Positions 9,814 to 22,000 of a stretch of 64,000 nt of DNA are shown in pieces (the stretch's first letter is position 1; every line of letters starts with the position of its first letter). Position numbers and translations under genes: made by a program. The stretch spans positions 1-64,000 of the forward strand of contig JAPTJF010000151.1 in assembly GCA_029339195.1 (NCBI GenBank), given 5' to 3'. The notes under the pieces are model-generated. The model was not told the DNA's origin. It did not search any database and saw only the letters and a program-made list of their open reading frames with translations. This stretch comes from Micractinium sp. NFX-FRZ (taxonomy: Eukaryota > Chlorophyta > Trebouxiophyceae > Chlorellales > Chlorellaceae).

Positions 9814-12800
9814 ATGGTGGAGCCGGGCGGCGGGGCGGCCCCGGCGCGCGTTGGCGCTCCGGTGCTGCTGGGCTCAGTGCAGCACACGCCGACTGGCTGG
9901 CGTGCCGTGCTGCCGCAGCCTGGCGGCGGCGGCGGCAGCCTAGTGATCGGCACGTTTGCTTCTAGAGAGATGGCCGACAGATCTCTGGATGTGCTGCGCC
10001 TGGCGTCGGCGCTGTCAACAGGGCTAGCACCCACGTGCATCCCCCTGAAATATGAGGCTGAGGTGAGGGTTGGCGGGGGGAGGAGGGGCCGGGTGGCGCA
10101 GGCAGGGACGGCAATGGACGAGAAGGGATGGGGTGCACGGCTGGCTAGCACCCACCTCGATTCCTTGAAAGTCTGAGGTTGCCAGGTTGAGGGCTGGGTG
10201 AGGGGAAGGGGCAGGTGAGGGGAGGGCAGGTGTGGGGTGTGTGGGGCAGGGTGCTCGGGGCTGGCGAGCGCCCCCCCCACCCACCTCTATAGCTGGGGCG
10301 AAGCTGAGGTGAGGTTGGGGCAGGTGGCACAAGGGGTGGGACTGGTGAAAGACAATGTGGCAGCTAAGCGGGACGGGGCAATGGGAAGCGGGCATTTGAC
10401 CCAGCGGGCACATGCCGCTGCCAGCGGAGTGGCATTCACACCCTTTGCCCGTGCCTTCCCACCTCTCATTTGTTGATGCTGTTTCCTTGTGCACCCATTC
10501 CCAGGACTGCCTGGGTGGGCAGGCGGCACGGAGCTGACGCCTGCAGGCTGCCCTGGCCAAAGGGCGCCCCTGAGGTGGCCTATTCCCACCCCAATGCTTC
10601 TACTGTGCATTCGCACCCCCTTGCATCTCTGGTTGCATGCAGGACTATTTGGTTGGGCACACCGCTGCAGAGCTGACGATCCACCCCTGTAACCTTCACA
10701 CTCCCTGTAACCTTTACAAACCCTAATTGTTCAAACCCAACTCCTGCAGGACTACCTAGATGAGCAGACGGCCACGGAGCTGAGGACGTACAGCCTGCCA
10801 GACATCGTCCAGGCAGTACGCTCCTACGCCATCGGCGGAGCACGCGCCCCCGCCTGCGGCGTGATAGACGACGGAGTGGGCGGCGACGGAGTGGGGCGGC
10901 TGGAGCCGCTGGGTGCTGGCGGCGCGGGCGGCGGGTACGGCGGCGGGTTCAGCGGCGGCCTGGGAGAGGAGGGGACGTGGCGGGGCATCACGCGGGACAA
11001 CAACGGGCGGCAGCAGTACTGGATTGCGCTGCTGTACGCCAGCCTCGAGTGAGTGGGTGCTGCCGTGCTTGTGCCGCACATGGGGTGGGCGGTGATGCGG
11101 GCGGCAGCAGTACTGGATTGCGCTGCTGTACGCCAGCCTCGAGTGAGTGGGTGCTGCTGTGCTGCATGTGTGGTGGGTGGGTAGCGAGTGGGAGGGCAGC
11201 AGAAGCTGAATCGCGCTGCTGGCCGCCAGGCAAGAGTGAGTGGGCAGAGGTGCCAGCTTGGCGTGCGTGCCAGCCTGGCTTGAGCAGGTGTGTCTGTGCT
11301 GTGTGCATGGCAGCTGATGAGGGAGTGGGCAGCAGTGCTGCATTGCGCTGGCGCACGCCAGCCTGCACTGCATCTGCAGCGCCGTGGGGGTGCGTTTAGG
11401 CAGTGCTGCACTGGCGGCAGCGCCACCGGCACGAGGACCGCGGCAGTGCTTTGGGTCCGTGCCTGCGGCGAGGAGGTGGCGCGACCTGCAGCAGCGGGCG
11501 TTCAAGGCTTTCGTGCAGCCGCTCAAGCTCCGCTGCCCCCACATTGCAGCCAGCGAGGAGATGCATGCTGTGGCCTGCTGTGCTGACCTGCACAACACAC
11601 ATTGCCCTACATCCGCATGTGCACATGTTGCACGTCACGATTCACACGCTTGCTTACCTAAGCAATCCCACTCTTATCAATATCAACTGGTCTTAGTGAC
11701 ACTCTTGCTACCTGTTCCTTTGCAGCAAGCAGAAGCGCCCCGTGGACCCCTGCGCCGACTTCCACAAAACCTCGCTCTACATCGCCTGCTGCAAGAGCGC
11801 GCGAGAGGCGGCGGTTGCGCATGACCTGGCCGTCGTGTGGTGGCGCGTCGGCTGCGCCTACGCCCACCTCTGGAAAGACGGGCGCGGGCGGCAGCAGGCG
11901 GGCGGCGGCAGCGACAGGAGTCTCAGCCCGGACCCGCCAGGTGGCGCGGCGGCGGCTTGCGGGGCGGGGGAGCGGCGGCTTGAGCTGGGGGAGGCTGGAG
12001 AGCAGGGGCAGCTGGAAGCGCAGCGCTTGCGGGATGAGCAGCAGCCACAGCAGCAGGAGGAGGAGGATGTGGAGGAGCGGCAGCGGCAGCAGGACGGCGC
12101 GCAGCCGCCGGCGGCGCAGGCGCAGCAGGCGCAGCAGGAGGGGCTGGGGGTGTTTGGCGGGGGGCGGCCGCCTGTTGAGCCTCCCGAGCTGCCAGACGTG
12201 ATTGAGTGGCAGGCCGACAGGTCAGCGCTCAAGCAGCTCAACTTTCCCCCCGGAATGTGAGTGCCTCGTCCTCTGCTTACTGGGAGAGACTTGTTGGGGG
12301 GCGGGCGAGTGCCCAGGTGGTGCCAGCGGGGCACTGCCAGCGGGGACACTGCCAGGGGAGGCAGCACAATGGATGGGTGGGTGACAGGCGGGGAAAGAAT
12401 GTGCTGTTGGGGCGCTGGGGTTGTGGCGCAGCAGCAGCTGCCCTGGCGGAGGCGGGGAGGTGGCAGCAGGAGGGACGCTGCAACGGGAGCCCTGTCAGCA
12501 TGGAATTGAAGGGGACACATACAGGCAGGCTGTCGGCGTCATCCAACTTGCCCGTCAAGCCAGCACCTTGTCAACCGGCTGGGTCTTGCCTGCTGAGAAG
12601 TTGTACTGCCCCTGTACCGGCCCCCCTGCTGCCGCAGGTACACCGACAACCAGCCGCTCATGCGGCAGCTGCTGTCGGCGCGCACGCTGGGCGACATGCG
12701 CAGCCTGATTGCTGCCATGCGCAACGGCGGGGGGCTGGGGGAGCTGGCGGAGGGCAGCCGCGCGCTGCGCGGCTCGCCGCCGCCTCACGACCACCCGGCG

Positions 12801-15541
12801 GGGGCAGCCGGCGGCGGCGGCGACGGCGGCGGCTCCGCCGCCGTTGCCGTGCTGGCCGCCGCGCAGCGGCGCCGCAAGCAGGGTGGCGGCGGCAGTGGGG
12901 GCGTGCGCCCGGCGTCCAGCGCGCCGGCGCGCCGCGCGCGGCCCCCCCCTGGCACAGGCGCGTTTGGCCCTGGCGGCGCATACGAGCTGGGCAAGCACGG
13001 CAGGCTGCACGACAAGCCCTACATGGGGCTGGTGCGTGACCGCCAGATCACGCTGCACCCGTGGCGGCCCATGATCTGCGCACTGGTGGAAGGTGGGGGG
13101 GCAGGGGGGCAGAGGCCCAAGGGTTGTGGGAGGTTGGTGGGGGACGGTGTGGGAGAGGAACACCTGAAGGGAGGCGGGAGGAAGGTGCGCGAGAGGGCAC
13201 CAGCGGAAGGACGGCAGGGTCTGGATACAATTGTGTGGTGTGCAGGCTGGATGTGCTGTGCCGTGCTGCGCTGTGCTATGCTGTGCTGTGCTGTGCCGCG
13301 CCACGCCACGCTGTGCTGTGCTGTCATGTAACGTGCCGTGCTGTGCTGTGCTGTGCATGTTGAGGATGCTGGCTGGGCTATGTCGCTGCTTCATGCTGCG
13401 TCTGCATTCTGCAACCAGCCGTAGCCGTGCCGCCTGGCAAGCTGCGTGGTGGGCGCGCCAAACTGCAGACTGCACCTTTGTGTCCTCCTCACCCTCCTCC
13501 CCACCACCCCCTTCCCCCTCGCCTCTGCAGGCCACAGCAAGCCGCAGCCCCGCAGCCTGGCGAGCTGCGCGACCGCCGAGGAGGCGGCGGTGGCGCGCGA
13601 CCTGGGCTGGATCTGGCTGTGGAAGCGCAACATCAGCCTGCGCCAGCACGCCTCCCTCAACTTCTCGCTGCAGAGGTGGGTGGGGTGCTGGGATGCTGGT
13701 AGCAGGGCCGGGCCGCTTCAACTTGTGCTAGCACCTTGCTCAGCTTCTTGCTGCAGAAGTGGGTGCCCTTGCGGGGAGGGGTGCACTGGGAGCCTGTGGC
13801 AGGATGCCTCCCGGGCCCCTCACCTTGCCCCAATTTAGGAGGGGGTCCAGGGAGCAGAATGCGCTTGAGCAGGGCTGTGTGGGGGAGGCGGGGAGGCACG
13901 GGTGGCCCGTCGGTCTCTGCAGAGGTGTGGACGTGCAGGGGACTGCTTGCTGAGCACCTCCCTTTCTGCCTCTCCCACTAACTGTTGCTCCCCACTTCAA
14001 GGCTCTCCCCATGTCTCACCCTGTTGCCCCCCAGCGCCCTCCCTTGCCCCCCCTCCCCATCCGCTGCTTCTCCGTCTGCAGCTACAGCGAGCACATCAGT
14101 CTTTCCTTCCCCACCCCCTTGATGTTGTCCCCCTGTGCAGCTACAGCGAGCACGGCGGGCCCCTGCTGGACGAGGTGGCGCAGCAGACGACGCTGGAGGG
14201 CCTGAGAGCCTACCTGCGAACCAAGCGCGACAGGTGGGCCTTCATTCAAACACTTTGAAGTTGGTTTCGGTGGCGGGGAGCTGGCGGGCTGCCCAGGCCC
14301 GTCAGGGCATGCTGCCCTTTGGCCTATTCTTGCCGGCCTCTGTCTGGCACGTGTGACCTAGGAGCAGCCGGCAGCCCTGCAGCAGCCAGCCTGGGTCCCG
14401 CCGGCAGTGCCAAAAGGGGTGCGGTTCAAGTGCGGCCGCCCACGCAGCCCTGTGCACCCACTCCCTGCCCCTGCCCTCGAGCCACGTCCTCTCCTTCTTA
14501 AACAGTTAGTTGCTGGCTGCCTGCGCTGCACACCCACCCCTTTTGCCCCTGTGCCCCCGCTTGCTGCAGCGGCCAGCTGCTCAACCTTGCCACCACTTTG
14601 GAGCGGTCAGAGGGGCGCGTGGAGCAGCCACGGGTGGAGCCCGTGGTAGCTCCCGGCGGCAAGATTGGGCGGCCGGGCGGGCCCGCCGCCGGCGGCAGCG
14701 GCGGCGGCAGGCGGGGCGGCAGTTATGCATCAGCGGGGGACGAGGAGGGGGATGGTCTGGATGCTGACGTGGAGATGGCGGCCGAGGAAATGCTACACTT
14801 GCTGGGGGCGGGCGGCGGCGGCGGCGGGCGGCAGAATGCAACAGGCGCGGCGGCGCGCGGGGGGGCGCCCAAGCAGGCGCCGGCGGCGGCCAAGCGCAAG
14901 CGGCGGCGGCAAGGGGGCTCGCAGTACAGTGAGTACGAAGACGATGATGAGGAGGAGGCGGAGCAGGAGGAGGAAGAGGATGGCAGCGAGGAGGAGGACG
15001 AGGCGGCGGCGGGGAGGAGGGAGGGGCGGTGGAGCGGCAGCCCCAGCGCGCGAAGCGGCAGCAGCGAGTACGAGTCGGACAGCGAGGAGGATGCGGGTGA
15101 GGCGTGTGCTGGGACCACTCTCCTGTGTTGTGTGTGGTGTGGAATGCGGGGAGGGGTTGGGTGCACGAGGGGCGACAGCGAGGGGGGCCGTGCTTGCCGT
15201 GATGAGTGGGTGTTTGTAACTGTGTGTGGACGGTTGGGGAGGGAAGCATTGGGCCTAAGGGCAAGGAGAATGCAGGTGTGGCTATTGAGAGGCTGCCTTT
15301 GATTGAATTTGGCTACCGTACGTGTCCATGTGCAGGAGCAATCGAGGATTCGGGTGACGACGACTGGCAGGCGCGCAAGAAGCCGCCGCCGCGCAAGCGC
15401 CCCCGCCGCTCGCCCAAGCCCCACCCCGCCGCTGTCCCCAGCCCCGCCTTGGCCGTGCAGCAGCCACAGCAGGCGCAGCAGCAGCAGGCGCAGCAGCAGA
15501 AGCAGGCGGGGAAGCAGCAGCATGGGTCTTTCGCATCTTAT

Positions 15542-15572
<31 letters not shown>

Positions 15573-17519
15573 GCCTGCCGGGCGCGTGGTCCAAGCCGGG
15601 CGCCTACCAGAATTCGATAACCATGCGGATGCTGCTGGGGCCCACCCACTCGCCGCTGCCAGACTCTGCCGCCGCCGCCACCGCCGCTGCCGCCCCGGCA
15701 GCCGGCGTGCTGTCCCCGCCCGCGCCCGCGCTGCGCGCGCCGCAGCAGCCCTCCCCGGCAGCTGCCACCACTAAGGGCTCTCCGGGGCTTGCCGCAGCTG
15801 CCACCACTCCGGTGGCGGTGAGGATGTGGGAGCGGGCGGGGGCAGAGTCCCCGGCCCCACCGGAGGGCAGCGCGGGCAGCACGGGCGGGCGGTTTGTGGG
15901 GGTGCAACGGATCGCCAGCAGCAAGCAGGCCTCCAAGCAGTGGATCCCCAGGCCCACAGGTGCGCGGGCGGTGCCACCAACAGCACGGCGGCAGCAGCAG
16001 CGGCGGGCAGGGCGGGGCGAGCGGGGCGGTGTTGCGCACAGTTGGGCGTGGGGGGTGGGCAGGGTGAGCACAGGTGGCAGGTGCATGTGTGCAGATGGGG
16101 GTTGTCGAGTGGAGGGGCAGGGCGCCTGGCGGGCCCCCTGGGTGTTGAGATTGCGGTTGCGTTATGGCGCAACACAAGGGCCCCTCCGCCTGCCTGCCTG
16201 CCTGCCCGCCTGCCTGCCTGCCTGGCAGGAAGCCTTCTGCCCCGCCCCCTGCGCCCCTCTTGTCCACCGCACGCGGGCACTCTTCCTCAACCGCCTGGCT
16301 GTACTGCCTGCCCACCTGTGCCACCTGTACTGCCTGCAGTGCGGGTGCAGGACGGCAAGAAGACGCTGTCCAAGCAGCTCACGCTGTGCTACTGCGACAG
16401 GTGCGCTGCGCACGCTGTGTGCCTCGCGGGTGTGCGTGCGTCGCCTGCACGTTGCGCCCGCCGTGCAACGCTACGCGCGCCTGCATGCTGTGCCTGCCAA
16501 GCGAGGGGCACCAGCAACGCCCTGCTGTGCTGCTTGACCTCCCAGGCATGGCGCTCGGTGCTGCCCTCCTGTCGCCTGCCCCACCAATGCTTGCTTGCGT
16601 CCTGGTTGGGGGCCCTCAACAGCCATCCTGCCGAAGCCCCTTCATCACTTACTCATGTTGCGGTGCCAAGAAGCCCGCGGTCGCACGTGACTTGGCGACT
16701 GTCCGGAGCTTCACTCCACCCTGCCCTCTTTGTCTCTGTGTGCCTCCTCACTCGCAACTGCCTGCTTGATCTTTCTCTTTGTGTCTTATTATTTATGACT
16801 GCCAACTTTTTGTTTTTTTTTGGTATTGCTTTCGCTTGTGCAGTGCTGAGGAGGCCGCGATCGCGCGTGACCTGGCGACCGTTTGGAACTGGCAGCAGCT
16901 GGGCGGGCCGGAGCACGGCGGGCAGCAGCGCCTCAACTTCAGCCTGCCCAGGTGGGGCAGGGTGGGCGGATGAGTGGGAGGGGTGCTGAGAAATGAGTGG
17001 GATGCATGAATGGAGAGCGGCGGGACATGCAGGCGGCAGCAAGGCCTCCAACGCAACCTGCCCAGCGGCACAGCAAACGATCGAGGCAGGCATTGCATTG
17101 GCGGAACAGGCAGAATTGGCAGTCGGTGGCAGGGGCGTGAGCCCTGCCCGGCCAGAAAGACAAGAGACCTCCGCCGTGCCAGCCGGGAGCCTCCCACCCC
17201 GCTTGCCAGCCCTGCCCGCTCACCTCCCTGCCCGCACGCCTCACCCTGCCTCACCCTCTCTGTGCTTTGCAGGTACCAGACGCACCCTGGGCTGATCGAA
17301 CGGCTGGGCCAGGTAGTGTCCACCGAGCAGATGCAGGCGTTGACCAAGGAGCTGCGGGACACGGGCGTGCTGCGCCAGCTGGCAGACGCGCTGGGCAGCC
17401 CAGCGGGCGTGGCAGCGCAGTCTGCGGGCGTGGCGTCGCCGGCTGGCGCAGCGGCGGGGCAGCAGGGCGGGGGGTTGACAGAAATCGAGGTGCCAAACCC
17501 GGAAGCAATGGCGGGCTGA
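9814..17519 (+). CDS. Large protein with 3-4 divergent AP2-type DNA-binding modules
   Basis: Eleven exons with consistent phases: 9814-10062, 10750-11048, 11726-12256, 12638-13092, 13531-13675, 14141-14233, 14570-15096, 15336-15959, 16340-16400, 16844-16951 and 17273-17519; 1112 residues. AP2/ERF-like units are recognisable by the helix SAEEAAIARDLATVW (exon 10), ATAEEAAVARDLGWIWLW (exon 5) and SAREAAVAHDLAVVWWR (exon 3). Each is followed by the AP2 terminal motif: LNFSLPR, LNFSLQ and, after an acidic/Gln insertion of about 120 residues, LNFPPGMY. TWRGITRDNNGRQQYW resembles the YRGV strand of unit 2. A weaker fourth unit, IGTFASREMADRSLDVLRL, lies in exon 1. Between units are acidic and Gly/Ser-rich linkers and a basic nuclear-type stretch RKKPPPRKRPRRSPKP (exon 8). 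A nuclear transcription factor is inferred. The DNA-contacting strands are so altered that specificity is unclear. Confidence 0.8.
10031..10790 (+). repeat. Duplicated exon edges in intron 1 of the AP2-type gene
   Basis: Degenerate copies of the end of exon 1 with its donor (10031-10075) recur near 10144-10185 and 10268-10324. Degenerate copies of the start of exon 2 with its acceptor (10741-10790) recur near 10497-10543 and 10637-10680. The intron is thus bounded by copies of both of its exon edges. Confidence 0.75.
11005..11400 (+). repeat. Exact and decayed copies of the exon 2 end
   Basis: Bases 11005-11063, covering the end of exon 2 and its GTGAGT donor, recur unchanged at 11099-11157 (59 of 59 identical, period 94). 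Decayed copies follow near 11189-11250 and 11331-11385. All lie inside intron 2. Confidence 0.92.
13241..13365 (+). repeat. TGCTG-type low-complexity repeat in an intron
   Basis: An irregular array of TGTGCTGTGC and CCGTGCTGTG units lies inside intron 4 of the AP2-type gene. No open function is seen. Confidence 0.7.
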
Positions 17520-19046
17520 AGAAGGCAGGCCTCTGCTTCTTCTTTTCCTCGTCTTCTGCTCCCTCTGCTCGTTCTTCCCCTTCAGGAAAACGCCGCTCTT
17601 TCTTCTTCCTCCTTCCTTCTTCTTGAAGGAAAGAGCCTCCAGAGTGAGGTCTGGGCAGGCTGCTTGGCCGGCAGCAGCCACCGTGCCGATCCCCACCTGG
17701 CTGCCCAGTGCAACCTGTCACCCACCCCAGTCACCCGGCTGGCTGGCTGGCTTGCCTCTCGGCTACATTGCTGTATGCCTGGCTGCTGCCACCTGGATGG
17801 CTGCTCACTTGCCACCTGAGCTGGCTGCCCACCTTGATACCTTGCCACCCAGCTGGCCGTCTGCTTGCCACCCAGCTGGCCGCCTACTTGCCACTTGTAC
17901 TTGCCAGCGCCACGCTGCTCCCCGCCCCGCCCACAGCTTGCTCTCCCCGCTGCCACGCCTGCTGCCTTTCCCCGGCAGTGTCTTCAAATCCCTGGTTGCA
18001 GTCAGTCGCCTTCGCGCCAGCTCATGCTGCTGCCCCCAGCAGCGCTTCGCTATGCAGCCTGCCATCTGTGTGCTCGCCCCCTCCCTGTCCCTGGCTTCCC
18101 TGTCCGTGCCTTGTGCGCTCATTGTGCGCTCATTGGCTGCCCTACCTGCATGAGCCCTCGCTCGTTTTTCTAGCTGCATCTTCCCTCAGCGCTGAGCCTC
18201 GCCCACAAACAACAATCCCCTTCCAATCAATTGTTCCATGCAGCCCCTCGTGCGCTGCCAGCCAGCCCTTCCATACAGGCCCTGTGCTGCCAACGCACAC
18301 CTTGTACGCATCCCCTGTGCTCCCATCCGCCCCCTACAGTCCCGCCCGAGCCTAGGCCTGCACTCTTGCCTCACTCGGCGCAGGGCGGCTCTCCTTCCTC
18401 CCGCCGTCTCTCCCGCGAAGCGGAGGACTTGAGGCAGGGTGAGAGCAGTCGGTCCTCGTAGGAAGGCGGCGGCAGGCGCAGCGGTGGCATGGGGCGCAGC
18501 GCAGCGCTAGCAGCAGTACCGCGTGTACAACACACTGTGCGCCCGCCAGGCAGACGGAAGGGCTGCCTCCCGCGGTGGTCGCCGCACCTCCGCTTGGATC
18601 ACGCCCCCACCGTAGCATGAGCCGAGTCTGAACCATGTTCGATAACATGCCACATGAAGCAGGCACGTTCTGGGAGAGCGGCCCCACACCGCCGCTGCCA
18701 TGCGGCAGCGGTGCCGCCGTTTGGCGCGGGCAGCCTGCTGTCGCCGGTGCGGCCTGCCAGCCACGCCGCCCTGTCTTCCCCGTGTGCCTGCCAGCCTAAG
18801 ACAGATTTGTGCGCAAGGGTTCAAAGGAGCAAGCAGCTTCTCTTCGCTCAAGGACCTGCAGTACCATGTGCTCTGTCATTGTCAACTCTGGTTTACGCCC
18901 CCTATTGTGCCGTGTGAATGCATAAATCACTGGCGTGACCGTCCCGCCCTCTCATTGACCAGAGCGCCCCTTTTCACCCTTCGCCCTGCTCGCACCCCGA
19001 CCGGGCCGAAAACGAAGGCGCCCCCGGGCTCTAGCGGCCCCAACCC
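17520..19046 (+). other. 3' UTR and spacer with a short minisatellite
   Basis: No gene is recognised. Imperfect units of TTGCCACCCAGCTGGCCG and related sequence repeat between about 17805 and 17895. The rest is C/T-rich on this strand with no convincing exon chain. Confidence 0.45.
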
Positions 19047-22000
19047 ATGCCGCTAGACGACGCAAAGCCTTCCCACGACGCCGACTACACTCCGGAACAG
19101 GAAACAGAGGTGGCACTGCTCCGCCTGTGGAGCACGCCAGCCCTTGAGCACTTGGACTCCGCAAGGGACTATCACGCGCGCCATGCGAGCTACAGGGCGG
19201 CAGGAATGACCCCGCGCTCGCCACCACCCGCGCCAGGAGCTGAAAGAGCAGGACTGCCGGCTGCGGCTGCGCCGCCGCCCCGCCAAGTGCAGGGGGCCCA
19301 CCCAGCGCAGGGAGCCGCCCCAGTGCGACTGCAGAAGCACCTCTGGTTCTCAGGTGAGGCCCCACGCAGGGATGCAGCCACAGGGTCGGGGTTTCTGGCG
19401 TGGCGTCCGTACCGCGGTAATTGGAGGCCAGCAGGCGGCAGCCGCACGACGACTTCCTGGCTTCCCCAGCCGCCGCAGCAGCTGCCGCAGCTGCTACTGG
19501 CTGCACCGCCGCTGTGGCTGGCTGGAGGGTGTTTCAGTCCGTTTTGTTGTCTAAATTCCGGACATTTAGAAACTCAAGTGTTTTTCCTGGACCAATCTCT
19601 CCCAAATCATGCCGCCGTGTCGCCCGCCGATTGCCAGCACCACTGGCACAATGCGCTCACATTTTGAGGCCCTGAACTTGGCTGCACGCAACACCGCTGA
19701 CATATAGCAACAGCGGTGGTGCATGTGTGCACAGGAGCCGGCCGGGCACCCTGCCCTTCTGTATCACGTTGGTGGGTGCCGTGCAGTTGGGGGTTGGGTG
19801 GTGGGGGAGGCTTGTGTCCCGCACAGTCAGAAATCCCACAGGAGCAGGCACAGCGCGCTGGCGCCAGACGATGCTTGGTCCCCTCTGAACTGATGCGACT
19901 TGATTCTACTCGCCTCCCCTCCCGCGTGCTTCCCGAAACCTGCGCAGACAGTGACGTGGAGGCGGAGTTCCAGGCAGAGCAGGCGCAGCGCAGCCGGGCA
20001 TCCGGGCTGCAGGGCGCGGCGCTGAGGGTGAGGCCGCTGCGCTGCGCTGCGCGCGCTGTGCTGCGCTGCGCTGCGCACGCTGCCCAGCAAGCGTCATGTC
20101 AAGCGCACTTGCACTTGCAGGGAGGGCAGGCACCGGGCAGGCCACGCGCTCCCCAGCTGGGTGCCCCCTTGAGAGCCAAGAGCCTGCCAGGCACCCGTCC
20201 ACGCCCCGCGCCGCACCTGCTGCTGCTGCTGCTGCACCGCCCCCCTGCTCCCACACCCCACATCCCCGCCCCGCCCTCCCTCCCCCCGCCCCACCTTACC
20301 TCTTGCTCCCGTGCCTTGCCTGCTCCCCCACCCCCACCCTGCAGCTCTGCTTGTGGCTGACCTGCACAGCACGCATAGCAGGCAGCGCCTCGCCAGCCGC
20401 CGCGGCCGCCCTGGCGGCGGCCTGCCTGTCCCCCACCCTGGCGCAGCTCGGCGCCATGCTGCTGGCCTGGCCCGCCTACAAGGAGCACGTGCTGGCGGCA
20501 GCGCTGGTGCAGGCGGCAAGCGACGTGGCAGGGTTTGCGATCGTCTGCCTGCTGTGCTGCGCCGCCCCGGGGGCTGCCGCCACGCTGGCGGGGCCGACCG
20601 CGGCCCTGGGCGCGCTGCGCTTCCCCCTGCACGCGGTGAGGCCCGGGGCTGACTGATTTCGTGCTACTAGGTGCTCGCCGAACCACTGAACCACTTGGGC
20701 ATCATGTGCTCCATGTGTCTGTCCACGGGAGGGCAGGTCCAGTGTGTGTGGCTGGGGGCTGGGCGGGCTGGGCGCTCGTGGCCTGGGCACCCCTGGATCC
20801 TTGCTGGCTGGCGCGCCTGCTGTGGTCTGCCTGCGCAGCACTCCCGCCTGCCGGCTTCACGCAGCTTCCTGCAGTGCTGGCTTGCGTGCCAGCGCAAGGC
20901 TGGGACCTGCATGCCCAGCATTCCACTGGTGGCACACCAAGCCTCTGGGGTGGCATGGGAGCTGGGTGGCACCTCCCCCAACACCCCAGCACACCCCGTC
21001 TCCGCCCTCGGGCACGCGCTACTCTACCTGCCTCCCACGCGCCCGCGGCCCATCGGATGGCCAGGCACTCCTCCATAGGCCCGTGGCCGGCTGGCTGCGC
21101 CGCCACCGAAGCGCCGCTCCGCCGCTTCACAAGCTTCGCTTTGGTCAGCTCGGCATCATCTCTATAGGTTTCATCTTTATAGGTTTCATCACTTGCGCAC
21201 CTCGCCCCGGTCCCCCGCCTCCCCCCGCAGGCATCCTACTTGATGCTGACGGCCCTGCGGGGCCACGCGCCCTTCATCGTCCGCTTTGCAGCCGGCACCA
21301 TCCTGCTGGCAGTCCAGGTGTGCACGTGGCGGTAACAACGTCCCTGCCTGCATGCCAAATCTCAGCACAGGTCTATGTCTGGTTGGTCGATTTCTAAAAC
21401 CCTGGTTGGATAAGTGTGTCCTTTGCGGCGGCGCCAGGGTTGAGGCAGTGGAGGGTTTTGTGCGGGACAGCGGGGGGCCAGTGGGCAGGAGCAGCTGAGG
21501 GGCCGGGATGGGGGCCTGGCTGAGGGGGCCAGGTACGAGGGTTGCAGGGGTGTTTCAAAGTCAGCTCGTCTACATGTGGTAGAGTGTCATGCAGCTCTGT
21601 GCCGCAGCTCTGTGCGACGGACGTGCCGCACAGCCACGCCACGCGTTCTCTGCTGCAGCATCATCATTGAAGGTTGCTTGCTATTCATGCCGCCTCTTTG
21701 TCCCCGCAGCTCTTCACAGCCGACGCGCTGCACAGCCACTTTACGCTGCTCCCTGGGCCGCACGGCGGCGGCACCGGCGCAGCGCTGGCCGCCAGCAAGC
21801 ACGGCAGGGCACTGGCTGTACTGCTGCTGGCGGCGGCGTACTGCCTGCCCCTGTGCAGCTCGTACTGCCATGAGGTGAGGTGTGTGTTGCCTTGCCTGCC
21901 TCATTTAAACACTTGCCCCACCCGCCCAGCCTACCTCCCCCCCCGCACATACCTCCCACCCCGCCTGGCGGCCAAGCAGCGCACCCTGCCTGCGCCTGCC

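Noticed and set aside
12555..13721. 388-codon open frame on the minus strand
   Set aside because: Antisense of exons 4-5 of the AP2-type gene, crossing its repeat-filled intron. No domain is visible.
14723..16324. 533-codon open frame on the minus strand
   Set aside because: Antisense of acidic and Gln-rich coding exons 7-8 of the AP2-type gene. Its composition is Ser/Arg/Pro noise.
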